Shown in pieces: positions 1 through 9,074 of a stretch of 64,000 bases of DNA; within the stretch, counting starts at the first letter, position 1, and each line of letters starts with the position of its first letter. The stretch lies in contig OY970201.1 in NCBI GenBank assembly GCA_963708245.1, forward strand, positions 7,688,001 through 7,752,000, in the 5' to 3' direction. The notes under the pieces are model-generated. The model was not told the origin of the DNA and searched no databases. It saw nothing but the letters and a program-made list of their open reading frames with translations. A program made the translations under genes and the position numbers. This stretch comes from CAVYXK01 sp963708245 (GTDB taxonomy: Bacteria > Pseudomonadota > Alphaproteobacteria > Acetobacterales > Acetobacteraceae).

Positions 1-238
1 ACAGCCAAATGCCATGCGGCTCTGCGACCTTCGACCAGTTCGTCATCACCTCATGTTCGAAGTCGAATGCCAACGCCAGCACCGTTGCGGTGATCATCAG
101 GATGATAGTGACCCAGAAGATCAGCCGCAGATCGGCGACGTGGCGCGACTTGCCCAGTCGGACGAAGGTCGAGGATTCATCGCCGCGGTGGAGGTCGCGG
201 ATGATGGGGAACGGCGAAGCGGCTGATAACAGGCGCAT
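1..238 (-). CDS. Membrane protein, N-terminal part only
   Basis: The first 79 codons of a minus-strand gene that runs off the left edge. It starts at the ATG ending at 238, preceded by a GGAGG ribosome site. After a charged cytoplasmic stretch of about 38 residues there is one clear hydrophobic segment (LIFWVTIILMITATVLALAF), then an acidic loop with a Trp. It could be a transporter component or any membrane-anchored protein; the visible part does not identify a family. Confidence 0.55.
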   Translation of the reverse strand, partial: MRLLSAASPFPIIRDLHRGDESSTFVRLGKSRHVADLRLIFWVTIILMITATVLALAFDFEHEVMTNWSKVAEPHGIWL

Positions 239-307
239 GCTGGCCTCCGCACAGATCCTGGCTGCGCCACGCCAGCACGCCGCCGCAGCGGGGCGCTATG
301 ACCCAGG

Positions 308-1144
308 TCACACCTCGGTTGCCGGCAGCTCCCAGCCGAGCCATTCGCACAGGGCGCGTCCCATCGCCCACTCCTTGTCGGACTCTGACAGAAAGGGGAG
401 TTCCTCGGTGAACAGCGTGACCGCCTGGCGATAAGGGCAGGGGAGGCGGGTCAGGTCGGTTCCCCAGAAGGTGCGCCGCGGCCCGAACGCATCGAACACC
501 TGGCGGATGTACCCATGGATGTTTCTGTACGGATAAGGCTCCGAGGAGACGCAGGGCAGCGCCGAGGCCTTGGCGGCAACGTTGGGCAGTCGCGCCAACC
601 GCAGGAGAGCCGGCAGGCGGCCAAATGCCTCCGCATCCTTGCCGGGCCCGAGCTGCAGATGATCCAGTATCAGCCGAAGCCTCGGGTGACGCTCGGCCAG
701 CCGGTCGAGCGCTTGGACATGGCCGCGGGCGATGATCATCACCGGCAGCGCGTACCGCTCGCAAGCCTCCCATAGCCACTCCGCATTGTCATCGTAGAGC
801 CACGTCATCTCCGGCCGGTACACGAAGCGCAGCCCCAGCATCCCCGGTTGCTCTTTCCACCGCGTCAGCAGGTCGCGATTGGCCGGATCGATTGTGAACC
901 GGCCCATGATTGCGAAGCGGTCGGGATGCGCGCGCGCCGCTGCCAAAGCCAGGTCGTTGCGATCGCCTTCCCACGAGGGCGGCACGATCACCGCGCGGTC
1001 GACACCGGCCGCGTCCATCTCGCGCAGTGCATCGTCCTTCGTGAAGGGGGTCGGGCGGTGCGCGTTGCCGCGCCCATAGGCGGGCCAAGGGCGCTCGGGC
1101 GTATCGGCACCCCAGATATGGATCTGCGCATCCACGATCAGCAT
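308..1144 (-). CDS. Amidohydrolase-family metal-dependent hydrolase
   Basis: A 278-residue TIM-barrel hydrolase of the amidohydrolase 2 group. The N-terminus has the strand-1 metal motif in the variant form DAQIHIWG, followed by TPERPWP, typical of one subgroup. Later motifs include HPRLRLILDHLQLG and FWGTDLTRLPCPY, where the last barrel Asp/metal site is expected. The ATG at 1144 is preferred over the one at 1150 because GAGGG lies 6 nt upstream; the open frame reaches 1549 but that extension is not protein-like. It probably hydrolyses a cyclic ester or amide; the substrate cannot be read from sequence. It is divergent from the Mop gene. Confidence 0.85.
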   Translation of the reverse strand: MLIVDAQIHIWGADTPERPWPAYGRGNAHRPTPFTKDDALREMDAAGVDRAVIVPPSWEGDRNDLALAAARAHPDRFAIMGRFTIDPANRDLLTRWKEQPGMLGLRFVYRPEMTWLYDDNAEWLWEACERYALPVMIIARGHVQALDRLAERHPRLRLILDHLQLGPGKDAEAFGRLPALLRLARLPNVAAKASALPCVSSEPYPYRNIHGYIRQVFDAFGPRRTFWGTDLTRLPCPYRQAVTLFTEELPFLSESDKEWAMGRALCEWLGWELPATEV

Positions 1145-1243
1145 GGCCATCCCTCGTTTGTATCGGCTCGGCCGCGCACCCCGAGGTCGACGGACGGGCG
1201 GCGGCATGATAACCGAATAGCATCCCGGCGAGGAGCCTGGTCG

Positions 1244-1453
1244 ATGATGAAACTCAGCGCGCGAAATCAGATCAAGGGCAAGATAGTTGGGGTCACCAAG
1301 GGGCAGACCACGGGCCACGTCCGCATCGACATCGGCAACGGCGTAGTCATCACCTCGTCCATTACCAATGAGGCGATCGACGATCTCGGTCTTGCTGTCG
1401 GCGACGAGGCCATCGCCGTGATCAAGGCCTCGGACGTCATGGTGGCAAAATAG
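1244..1453 (+). CDS. Mop-type molybdopterin/molybdate-binding protein
   Basis: A 69-residue single TOBE/Mop domain. It begins MMKLSARNQIKGKIV and contains GHVRIDIGNGVVITSSIT and the closing IKASDVMVAK, the standard molbindin pattern. Such proteins oligomerise and bind molybdate or molybdopterin in the cytoplasm. The start at 1244 has an AGGAG 8 nt upstream. Its stop codon overlaps the start of the next gene by one base (TAGTG), implying translational coupling to a molybdopterin-type oxidoreductase. Confidence 0.9.
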   Translation: MMKLSARNQIKGKIVGVTKGQTTGHVRIDIGNGVVITSSITNEAIDDLGLAVGDEAIAVIKASDVMVAK

Positions 1454-1950
1454 TGCCGAGCCGCCGCCGGCTTGCGATCCTGACGATCGCCGTGCCGGTC
1501 CTGATGGGCTGGCCATCCGCATTCGCCGGCGATGTGCAGCTTGTGGCACCGAACGGACGCATGCAGCATCTGGATCCCGCGGCGCTCGCGCAAATGCCTT
1601 CCGTTAAAACACATGTCTCCTTTCTGACCGAGCATGGAACCGAGACGGCTGACTACACGGGCGCGACGCTGTGGTCCGTGCTCCAACAACTGGGTCTGGT
1701 TACAAGCGCCAACCCACGCGATCGGGAGAAGCAGGCGATCGTCGTCACTGGCCACGACGGCTACGCGATCGTGCTGGCGATGGCGGAGATCGATCCAGCG
1801 TTCGAGGGCAAGCAGATCGTTCTAGCCGATCAGGTGAACGGTCACCCGCTGCCGGCTGGCGAGATCCGTCTTGTAGTGCCTGGGGATCGGCGCGGCGGCA
1901 GAAGCGTGCGCGACGTCGCACGCATCGACATCCGAACCGTGGCGCCATAA
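1453..1950 (+). CDS. Periplasmic molybdopterin-type oxidoreductase, small
   Basis: A 165-residue protein with a signal peptide (about residues 1-25, ending SAFAG) and then a compact domain like the molybdopterin-binding fold of sulfite-oxidase-type enzymes. Visible motifs are YTGATLWSVLQQLGLV and VTGHDGYAIVLAMAEIDP, then GEIRLVVPGDRRGGRSVRDV, the usual C-terminal signature. It lacks the dimerisation domain of full sulfite oxidases, as do other family members of this size. It begins with GTG overlapping the Mop stop codon, so the two are co-translated. Substrate unknown. Confidence 0.8.
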   Translation: MPSRRRLAILTIAVPVLMGWPSAFAGDVQLVAPNGRMQHLDPAALAQMPSVKTHVSFLTEHGTETADYTGATLWSVLQQLGLVTSANPRDREKQAIVVTGHDGYAIVLAMAEIDPAFEGKQIVLADQVNGHPLPAGEIRLVVPGDRRGGRSVRDVARIDIRTVAP

Positions 1951-1972
1951 CGGAACGCGGCGTAGCTTGTAG

Positions 1973-1990
1973 GGCGGACGTTAGTCCGCC
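1973..1990. terminator. Palindromic hairpin between convergent genes
   Basis: GGCGGAC, a GTTA loop and GTCCGCC form a perfect 7-bp stem in the 92-bp gap between the convergent oxidoreductase gene and paaD. There is no U-run, so it may be a REP-like palindrome or a bidirectional structure rather than a classic intrinsic terminator. Confidence 0.45.
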
Positions 1991-2042
1991 ACTCCGCACA
2001 CCTGTTTCATCAAGATCAGCGGTTTGGTTGACGGTATCATAA

Positions 2043-2540
2043 TCAATGGCACTTGAACGCTTCGAACGGCTCGCGGCAGGAAAGGCATCGGTGCAGTGAC
2101 TTGCAGGCGGTCGAGCCGAATTCGCTGATCTGCTCAGTATCGGCGCTGCCGCAGCGCGGGCACACGCATGCCGCCGCGGCAAACAGGGCGCGGCGCGACG
2201 CACCGGGAGGCGGCGGAGCGATCCCCGCCGCAGCTAGCTTCGCGCGCCCTGCCTCGCTCAGCCAGTCCGTCGTCCAGGCCGGCGACAGCACCGTCCGGAT
2301 GCGCGCATTTTCAATCCCGGCGTAGGCCAACGCAGCCTGGATGTCGAGCGTGATCACATTCATTGCCGGACAGCCGGAATAGGTCGGCGTGATCGTCACT
2401 TCCACTTGCCCGTCCCGCACTGTCACACCGCGCAGAACACCCAGATCGGCGACCGTCAGCGCCGGGATCTCCGGATCAACCACAGCGGACGCGCTCTCCA
2501 ACGCTCGTTGCCGAAGCGCCTCGTCAGCCGCGTTCACCAA
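2043..2540 (-). CDS. paaD: Phenylacetyl-CoA epoxidase subunit PaaD
   Basis: A 165-residue MIP18/DUF59-type protein. The N-terminal half has VVDPEIPALTVADLGVLR and TPTYSGCPAMNVI, the conserved DPE and TYSGCPA motifs. The C-terminal half carries four Cys in two pairs (CPRCGS and CLSCREPF), likely binding Zn or FeS. PaaD is needed to mature the phenylacetyl-CoA epoxygenase. Its start overlaps the paaC stop by 7 nt, so the two are translationally coupled. The paaA, paaB and paaE genes normally flanking this pair are absent. Confidence 0.92.
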   Translation of the reverse strand: MVNAADEALRQRALESASAVVDPEIPALTVADLGVLRGVTVRDGQVEVTITPTYSGCPAMNVITLDIQAALAYAGIENARIRTVLSPAWTTDWLSEAGRAKLAAAGIAPPPPGASRRALFAAAACVCPRCGSADTEQISEFGSTACKSLHRCLSCREPFEAFKCH

Positions 2541-3301
2541 CTTGCTCCCGGATAGGCGCGTTGCAGATATTGCATCTCGGCCAGCAGCAGCCCGAGTTGC
2601 TCGCTATGCAGTCCGCGCCGCCCGCCGCTCTGCATCCAGCGAGCCTGCGGGCGGGCCAGCGTCGCGCGGCCCAGGACCGATTCAAGTGTGGCCTCCCAGA
2701 CCCGCAGAATTGCGCCCGGGTCGGGAATGATCCCGTCGGCGATCAGCGCGGCATCGGCCTCATCGGCCTCAAACAGCTCGTCGGTGAACGGCCATAACGC
2801 CTCCAGCGCGGCGGCGGCGCGGCGGTTGCTCTCGGCGGTCCCGTCGCCCAGGCGGATCAGCCACTCGGCGGCGTGGCGCAGGTGATAGGCGGACTCCTTC
2901 TCCGCCTTGGCAGCAATGGCCGCGATCGCCGGCTCCGTGGCGGCACACGCCGCGCGCCAGAACGGATCGGCAAACGCGCTGTAGAGAAGCTGCCGGACAA
3001 TCGTCTGCGCGAAATCGCCGTTCTGCCGCTCGACCAGCAGGCAGTTCCGGTATTCCCGGTCGGTGCGTAGATAGGCGAGCTGATCCTCGCTGCATCCGCT
3101 CCGCGAACCCGCCTCAGCGTAAAGCGCACGGGCCAAGCCGATCTGATCCAGCGCGATATTGGCCAGCGCCAGGTCTTCTTCAGGCGTGGGGGCGTGGCCG
3201 CACCACTCGGACAAACGGTGTCCCAGCACCAGCGCATCGTCCGCACGCCGCAAAAGCTGCAAAATCAGTGGGGTCTCGTCGATGCTTATCACACCGGCCA
3301 T
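2534..3301 (-). CDS. paaC: Phenylacetyl-CoA epoxidase structural subunit PaaC
   Basis: A 255-residue ferritin-like helical protein. It matches PaaC along its length: LRRADDALVLGHRLSEWCG near the N-terminus, DLALANIALDQIGLARALY, DREYRNCLLVE and KEKESAYHLRHAAEW-like helices (KAEKESAYHLRHAAEWLIRL), and a closing GLHSEQLGLLLAEMQYLQRAYP. PaaC is the non-catalytic scaffold partner of the di-iron subunit PaaA. It lies 9 nt downstream of a puuD-like gene, an unusual position, since paaA and paaB would be expected just upstream. Confidence 0.92.
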   Translation of the reverse strand: MAGVISIDETPLILQLLRRADDALVLGHRLSEWCGHAPTPEEDLALANIALDQIGLARALYAEAGSRSGCSEDQLAYLRTDREYRNCLLVERQNGDFAQTIVRQLLYSAFADPFWRAACAATEPAIAAIAAKAEKESAYHLRHAAEWLIRLGDGTAESNRRAAAALEALWPFTDELFEADEADAALIADGIIPDPGAILRVWEATLESVLGRATLARPQARWMQSGGRRGLHSEQLGLLLAEMQYLQRAYPGASW

Positions 3302-3310
3302 CGGGCGGGC

Positions 3311-4078
3311 TTAGTCGGCCGCGGCGGCGGCCACCCTGACGCGGGCCCATACTGCCTCGCCGAACGCCTCGAAGATGCGGCGGGAGACAGCGTCGGTTGG
3401 GAAATCGTATTCGGGATGCCACTGGACCCCGACGGCAAAGCCCGGGGCGTTCGCCACCCGAACCGCCTCGATCAGCCCGTCCGGAGCGACCCCCTCGGCC
3501 ACCAGCCCCGGAGCCGGCCGGTCGATTCCCTGGTTGTGCAGCGAGTTCACCGGGATCTCGGTCGCGCCGGCGATCCGGTGCAACCAGGTTCCGGGCACGA
3601 CCCGGACGGCGTGCGCCTTGCCTCGGGTTACCTGCGACAAAGGGTGCATAATGCTGGAATGGTCCAGTCGGCTGGGCAGGTCCTGCAGGCGCTGATGCAG
3701 GCTGCCGCCCAGCGCCACGTTCAGCTCCTGCAGGCCGCGGCAGATCGCCAGCACGGGGACGCCGCGCGCCACGGCAGCCCGGATCAGCGGCAAGGTGGCG
3801 GCGTCGCGGGCATGGTCCTCGTGCACCCCCTCGGGGTGCGGAGGGCCGCCGTACAGGCTGGGCTGCACGTTGGATCGGCTGCCGGTCAGGACAATGCCGT
3901 CGAGCCGGTCGAGCAGCGTCTCCACGCAGGCGGCGGTGCCGCTGGCGGGGATCAGCACGGGGACCCCGTGCACCACTTGGTCGATAGCGCGGACATAGGT
4001 GTCGGAGGCCGCGTGGTTCGGCATGCCGGACGTGCCGAACTGCTTCACGCAACAGCTTATGCCGATAAGGGGCTTCAC
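3311..4078 (-). CDS. Gamma-glutamyl-gamma-aminobutyrate hydrolase family protein
   Basis: A class I glutamine-amidotransferase-like hydrolase (peptidase C26, PuuD family), about 255 residues. The nucleophile elbow is VLAICRGLQELNVALGG, with Cys as nucleophile; the His and Glu of the triad are in GVQWHPEYD. The GSRSNVQPSLYGG segment is typical of the family. The GTG at 4078 (VKPLIGISCC) gives the usual N-terminus; the open frame extends to a TTG at 4102. PuuD enzymes hydrolyse gamma-glutamyl-GABA in putrescine breakdown. It heads a run with paaC and paaD, a pairing I cannot explain functionally. Confidence 0.85.
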   Translation of the reverse strand: MKPLIGISCCVKQFGTSGMPNHAASDTYVRAIDQVVHGVPVLIPASGTAACVETLLDRLDGIVLTGSRSNVQPSLYGGPPHPEGVHEDHARDAATLPLIRAAVARGVPVLAICRGLQELNVALGGSLHQRLQDLPSRLDHSSIMHPLSQVTRGKAHAVRVVPGTWLHRIAGATEIPVNSLHNQGIDRPAPGLVAEGVAPDGLIEAVRVANAPGFAVGVQWHPEYDFPTDAVSRRIFEAFGEAVWARVRVAAAAAD

Positions 4079-4221
4079 CGCGGTTCCGAGTCCATAGCGC
4101 AAAGCATAATCCGACCCGTTTGCGTCAACAATGCGTCATATGAGCCCGCCCCGGGCATACTGCCACCCCTCCGGCGCAGGGCGGGCCCACACCAGACGCC
4201 GTTCTCCCGTCCCGTCCTCTC

Positions 4222-4244
4222 ATGGCCTGGCTTGGCCGGGCCAT
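4222..4244. repeat. REP-like palindrome
   Basis: ATGGCCTGGC, a TTG loop and GCCGGGCCAT form a near-perfect 10-bp stem (9 of 10 pairs). Palindromes of this kind are scattered through intergenic regions of many alphaproteobacteria. The only ATG available for the next gene is the first three bases of this palindrome. Confidence 0.55.
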
Positions 4245-5188
4245 CCACAACTTTGTCGCAGCGCGAGCGCCCCGCATAAGTCCTCGCATCGTCACAGTCC
4301 TTGGTGGGACCGGGTTCCTTGGCCGCCGAATCGTTCGCCATCTGCTCGAACAGGGCTTTGCCGTACGGAGCGCCTCACGCCACGTCCGAACGAGCCAGGA
4401 ACTCACCGGTGCAACAGAGCCTCGCCTTCAATCGATTGAAGCCGACATTCACGACGAGCACTCGGTAAGCGATGCGGTCTCCGGTGCTTACGCCGTGGTG
4501 AATGCGGTCAGCCTCTATGTTGAACATAGCAAGGAAACCTTTCGCTCCGTGCATGTTGATTGCGCACGGCGCGTTGCCGCCGCTGCGCATAGGGCCGGGG
4601 TCGAGCGCTTCGTTCATGTCTCCGGGATCGGCGCCGATGCGGCGTCAGACTCGTCTTACATCCGTAGCCGCGGGGTAGGCGAGGCGGCGGTACGATCCGA
4701 TTTCCCAAGCGCGATCATAGTCCGCTCGGCAGTCATGTTCGGGCCCGACGACGCGTTTCTCACCGTCATCCTCAGCCTGTTCCGGCGATTTCGCATCCTT
4801 CCGATGTTCGGCAACGGCGCCACGAGGTTGCAGCCTGTCAACGTCGAGGATGTTGCCGAGGCGATCGTCTGGTTTGTGCAGCGGACGCACACAAGCGCCG
4901 GCATATTCGAATGCGGTGGTCCTCGCGTGTACTCATACCACGAGCTGCTCCGGACCATAGCGACCGAAGCTGGCCTTAAGCCACTTCTCGTTCCGGTGCC
5001 GTTTGCAGTCTGGCACGCGCTGGCTCATGTCGCGGAGCTCCTGCCCAATCCGCCCTTTCACGCGCAACCAGGTCGAGCTCATGCAGATCGACACCGTGGC
5101 CACGCCGCAACTCCCCGGCCTCGCAGAGCTGGGCATCTCCCCGCAGCCGATCGAGGACACTGTTCGTCGCCTGGCGCGACAGTGTTGA
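4222..5188 (+). pseudogene. NDUFA9-like NAD(P)-dependent epimerase/reductase, frameshifted
   Basis: An atypical short-chain reductase of the complex I NDUFA9 family. The Rossmann motif VTVLGGTGFLGRRIVRHLL is followed by VNAVSLYVE, FVHVSGIGAD and ILPMFGNGATRLQPVNVEDVA, all normal for the family. At 5059 there is one extra C after TTT: frame 1 ends in nonsense while frame 2 continues as the expected TRNQVELMQIDTVATP to a stop at 5188 ending TVRRLARQC. Removing one base would give a normal protein of about 320 residues. The start ATG lies in a REP-like palindrome, so the true N-terminus is uncertain. Sequencing error is the main alternative to real inactivation. Confidence 0.8.
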
Positions 5189-5302
5189 TCCGATGCCGAG
5201 CCATCTGCTGCCCACAATCACGCCCGGGCGATCCATCCCCCGGATCGCAAGCTCCGGTTTCGTGGTTGTATGCTACGCGTCGAGCAGGGAGGGGAGGGGC
5301 CG

Positions 5303-6428
5303 ATGAGCCAAGCCGAAGGCCTGCGCCAGGTGGCGTGGCTCGCCTGCGCGGGTGGCGGACAGGTGGTGGTCGACGGGCGCTTCGCCTTCATCGGGCACAT
5401 GGCGGCGCCGCACGGCACCTCGGTGGTGGACGTGGCGGATCCGGCTCACCCGCGCATCGTCGCCGAGATCGACATCCCGCCCGGCCTGCACTCGCATAAG
5501 GTACGCGTGGCCAATGGCACCATGATCGCCAACCGCGAGCGCCATGGCGGCGAGCCTGGGGCGGACGATTTCGTCGGCCTGCGCATCTTCGATGCCGCCG
5601 ACCCGCGCCGGCCACGCGAGATCTGCCGCTGGGCCTGCGGCGGCATGGGAGTGCACCGGTTCACCTTCGACGGGCGCTACGCGTACATCTCCCCCGAGCT
5701 CGACGGCTATGTCGGCAACATCGTGATGATCCTGGACTTGGCCGACCCAGCCCGGCCGCAGGAAGTTGGGCGTTGGTGGATGCCGGGCCAGCACGTCGCC
5801 GGCGGTGAGACGCCAACATGGCAGGGCAGGGCGCATCGCTGCCACCATCCGATCCGGCTCGGCGATCGGTTGTATGTCAGCTACTGGCCACGGCGGCGCG
5901 GTGATCCTGGACATCAGTGACATGCAGCGGCCCCTGATGGTGTCGTCGATCGATATGAGCCCGCCCTATGCCTGGCCAACGCACAGCGTGGTGCCGGTGC
6001 AGCAGCCGATCGCCGGCCAGCGTTGGATGCTGGTAGCGGACGAACACGTGGCGCCACTGGCGCCCGACCTGTCTCCCGAAATGCCGTCCTTCATCTGGAT
6101 GATGAACATCACGGAGGAAACGCACCTGATCCCGGTCGGCAGCTTCCAGGTGCCGGAGCTGGTCGGCCACCGCAACCCGCTGATGACCGGCTGTCACCAG
6201 CCCGTAGAGATAATCCCCGGCACCGAGGTCGCCGCTGCCTGGTTCGCCAGCGGCCTTCGCATCATCGACATCTCCAACCCGCACAGCCTGCGCCAGGTCG
6301 CGTTTTACGTCCCCGATCCGCCACCCGGCGCCGACCGGCCGAGCAGCAACGATCTGTTCATCGACGATCGCGGGCTGATCTACCTGATCGACCGCAACCG
6401 CGGCCTCACGATTCTGGAGCGAACATGA
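5303..6428 (+). pseudogene. LVIVD-repeat (beta-propeller) protein, frameshifted
   Basis: A propeller-like protein built of LVIVD-type repeats, seen as GTSVVDVADPAHPRIV, GLRIFDAADPRRP, VMILDLADPARPQEVG, GAVILDISDMQRP and GLRIIDISNPHSLRQV. The start at 5303 has a GGGAGGGG ribosome site. The frame changes at about 5888, where an extra C separates LYVSYW from GGAVILDISD; with one base removed the protein reads through to 6428 (about 374 residues). Such proteins are often selenium-binding-like or choice-of-anchor proteins without assigned function. It precedes the StcD-like oxidoreductase in the same direction, perhaps co-transcribed. Confidence 0.8.
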
Positions 6429-6459
6429 CACTGCGACCGGCGGCCGCAGCACCCGTCCA

Positions 6460-6502
6460 CCTCTCCCGCTCTGCGGGAGAGGTCGGTTCGCAAAGCGAAC
6501 CG
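6460..6502. repeat. Bipartite palindromic repeat, copy 1
   Basis: Two adjacent hairpins: CCTCTCCCGC paired with GCGGGAGAGG, then CGGTTCGC paired with GCGAACCG, followed by a GGTGAGGGTGCCGGG tail. A second copy at 58506-58550 keeps both stems although the second stem has a different sequence, so base pairing is conserved. It fills the gap between the LVIVD gene and the StcD-like gene. Confidence 0.75.
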
Positions 6503-6534
6503 GGTGAGGGTGCCGGGCGCAAGGAGCAACTGAC

Positions 6535-8580
6535 ATGAGCCCCGCCGGCGATCCTCTGCTGCAGCCGTACCGGCTGAAGCATCTCACGCTGCGCAACCGG
6601 ATCATGAGCACGGCGCACGAGCCGTTCTACTCCGATGACGGCATGCCGAAGGACCGCTACCGCCTGTACCACGTGGAAAAAGCGAAGGGCGGCGTGGCGC
6701 TGACCATGACTGCCGGCTCGGCGGTGGTCTCGCCGGACAGCCCGCCTGTGTTTGGCAACCTGCTCGCCTGGCGTGACGAGATCGTGCCGTGGATGCGCCG
6801 CCTGGCCGACGAATGCCACGCGCACGGCAGCGCGGTGATGATCCAGCTCACGCATCTCGGCCGGCGCACCGCGTGGAACAAGGCGGACTGGCTGCCGGTG
6901 CTGGCGCCCTCGCCCGTGCGCGAGCCGGCGCACCGGGCATTCCCAAAGGCGCTCGAGGACTGGGACATCGATCGTATCGTTGCCGACTATGCCGCCGCCG
7001 CGCAGCGCATGCAGGCGGCCGGGCTGGATGGGCTGGAGATCAACGCCTATGGCCACCTGCCCGACCAGTTCTGGTCGCCGGCGACCAACAAGCGCGACGA
7101 CGCGTATGGTGGCAGTCTGGAGAACCGCATGCGCTTCAGCCTGCGCGTGCTGCAGGCGATGCGCACGGCAGTCGGGCGGAATTTCCTGCTCGGCGTGCGC
7201 ATGGTCGCCGACGAGGACTGGGAGATCGGCCTATCGCGCGACGACGGCATCGAGATCGCACGGCGGCTGCGCGATTCGGGTCTGGTCGACTTCCTGAACA
7301 TCATCCGCGGCCATATCGAGAGCGACGCGGCACTGGTGAAGGTGATCCCAATCCTGGGCATGCGCTCGGCACCGCACCTCGATTTCGCCGGCGAAGTGCG
7401 CGCGGCGACCGGGTTCCCCGTGTTCCATGCGGCGCGAATCAACGACGTGGCGACGGCGCGGCATGCGATCGCCGCCGGCAAGCTGGATATGGTGGGGATG
7501 ACGCGGGCGATGATCGCCGACCCGCATCTGGCGCGCAAAGTAGCGGGAGGGCGTGAGGCAGAGATCCGTCCCTGCGTCGGCGCCAGCTATTGTATCGATC
7601 GCATCTACGAGGGCAACGAGGCCCTCTGCATCCACAATCCGGCGACCGGCCGCGAGGCGTCTCTGCCGCACGTGATCGAGCGTGCCTCGGGGCCGGCGCG
7701 GCGCGTCGTGGTGGTGGGCGCCGGCCCGGCGGGGCTGGAGGCGGCGCGCGTTTCTGCCGAGCGCGGGCATGTGGTGATGGTGTTCGAGGCGGCGGAACGC
7801 GCCGGTGGCCAAGTATTGCTGGCGGCACGATCGCCGCGCCGGCGCGAGCTGATCGGGATCATCGACTGGCGGCTGGCGCGGTTGGAGGCGCTGGGCGTGG
7901 GTATTCGGTTCGGCGTTTATGCCGATGCCGTAACGGTGGTCGGGGAGGGGCCTGAGGTGGTGTTCGTCGCCACCGGCGGCGTTCCCAACACAGCGGTGCT
8001 GCGCGAGGGGAATGATCTGGTGGTCTCGACCTGGGACGTGGTTTCGGGCCAGATGGCGCCCGCCGAGCGCGTGCTGATCTATGATGACAACGGCAACCAT
8101 CCGGGGATGCAATGCGCCGAGATGCTCGCGGAAGCCGGCGCGGCGGTGGAGATGGTGACGCCCGAGCGCTTCTTCGCCCCCGAGATCGGTGGCCTGAACC
8201 ACGCCGAGTATGCACGCGTCTTCCACCGGCGCGGGGTGCGACTGACGATCAACACCCGCGTGCTGGCGGTCCGGCGGGAGGGCAACGAGTTGGTCGCGAC
8301 GCTTGGCAGCGACTACGACGGACGAACGGAGGAGCGGCGGGTCGATCAGGTGGTGGTCGAGCACGGGACCGTGCCGCTGGATGATTTGTACCAGGAACTG
8401 CGGCCCGAGTCGGTCAATCTCGGTGAGGTGGATTACGGCGCGCTACTGGCCGGACGCCCGCAGGGGGTGGTGCGCAATGCGGACGGGCGCTTCCGGCTGT
8501 TCCGGATCGGCGATGCGGTGGCGAGCCGCAACATCCACGCCTCTGTGTTTGATGCGTTGAGGTTGGCGAAGGACACGTAG
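6535..8580 (+). CDS. StcD-like NADH:flavin oxidoreductase with FeS and FAD domains
   Basis: A 681-residue enzyme of the 2,4-dienoyl-CoA reductase/dimethylamine dehydrogenase/N-methylproline demethylase type. Residues 1-340 form an OYE-like FMN barrel (LKHLTLRNRIMSTAHEPFY, GLDGLEINAYGHLPDQF, NKRDDAYGGSLENR). Around residues 345-370 RPCVGASYC and LCIHNPATGRE supply [4Fe-4S] cysteines. From about 390 an FAD/NAD(P)-binding unit begins with VVVVGAGPAGLEAARVSAERG. The IDRIYEG linker and the barrel motifs favour an N-demethylase over a fatty-acid reductase. It fits with the dimethylglycine dehydrogenase-like genes at the other end of the window. Confidence 0.85.
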   Translation: MSPAGDPLLQPYRLKHLTLRNRIMSTAHEPFYSDDGMPKDRYRLYHVEKAKGGVALTMTAGSAVVSPDSPPVFGNLLAWRDEIVPWMRRLADECHAHGSAVMIQLTHLGRRTAWNKADWLPVLAPSPVREPAHRAFPKALEDWDIDRIVADYAAAAQRMQAAGLDGLEINAYGHLPDQFWSPATNKRDDAYGGSLENRMRFSLRVLQAMRTAVGRNFLLGVRMVADEDWEIGLSRDDGIEIARRLRDSGLVDFLNIIRGHIESDAALVKVIPILGMRSAPHLDFAGEVRAATGFPVFHAARINDVATARHAIAAGKLDMVGMTRAMIADPHLARKVAGGREAEIRPCVGASYCIDRIYEGNEALCIHNPATGREASLPHVIERASGPARRVVVVGAGPAGLEAARVSAERGHVVMVFEAAERAGGQVLLAARSPRRRELIGIIDWRLARLEALGVGIRFGVYADAVTVVGEGPEVVFVATGGVPNTAVLREGNDLVVSTWDVVSGQMAPAERVLIYDDNGNHPGMQCAEMLAEAGAAVEMVTPERFFAPEIGGLNHAEYARVFHRRGVRLTINTRVLAVRREGNELVATLGSDYDGRTEERRVDQVVVEHGTVPLDDLYQELRPESVNLGEVDYGALLAGRPQGVVRNADGRFRLFRIGDAVASRNIHASVFDALRLAKDT

Positions 8581-9074
8581 GGGCAGGCCGTTCCATCCGA
8601 TAACTGCCTTGGGTCAAAAACAGCGTCGGAGGCCGGTGATAGGGCCTCAAGCCCCGCCAGCGTAGATTGGACCGCCGCTTCCTGCCGCACGAGGCCGCAA
8701 AATGTCAGAAATTCAGCGGTCCTCACCCGTAGTCCGCCGATCCCGCTCTCGTTCGCGACCACCATGATGCGGAACAATGTTGTAGCATTTCGAGCTCTGC
8801 TTCAATCTGTGTATCACTCCTAACCGGAGGCGTCACCGGCTATCCTTGGTTGGCGCCGCCACAATGACCGCGCAAGGGAGTTCACTATCGGTCCGCCCAG
8901 CACCACGAGCAGCGTCCGCATTGAGTTCAGGCCTCCCCAAGGAGAGCTCAAATCAACAGGCTAATCGACAAGCACTCCGATAATGAAATCGTCTGCGGCC
9001 CGCTCGGGCATGGCAAGTCTAGCCAGTGACATCGGTAGCTCCGGTGCCTGAGGGACACCCTTCGGTCGGCCAGC
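8581..9074. other. Gene-free interval
   Basis: The 494 bp between the StcD-like gene and the 3' end of the pyruvate kinase gene show no protein-like frame, RNA gene or clear repeat. The genes are convergent, so no promoters are required here. Confidence 0.5.

Noticed and set aside
308..1549. Longer 413-residue form of the amidohydrolase
   Set aside because: The extra N-terminus overlaps the divergent Mop gene and part of the oxidoreductase gene and is not protein-like; the ATG at 1144 has a ribosome site.
8433..8777. 114-codon minus-strand frame after the StcD-like gene
   Set aside because: Mostly antisense to that gene's end; no ribosome site and no recognisable sequence.
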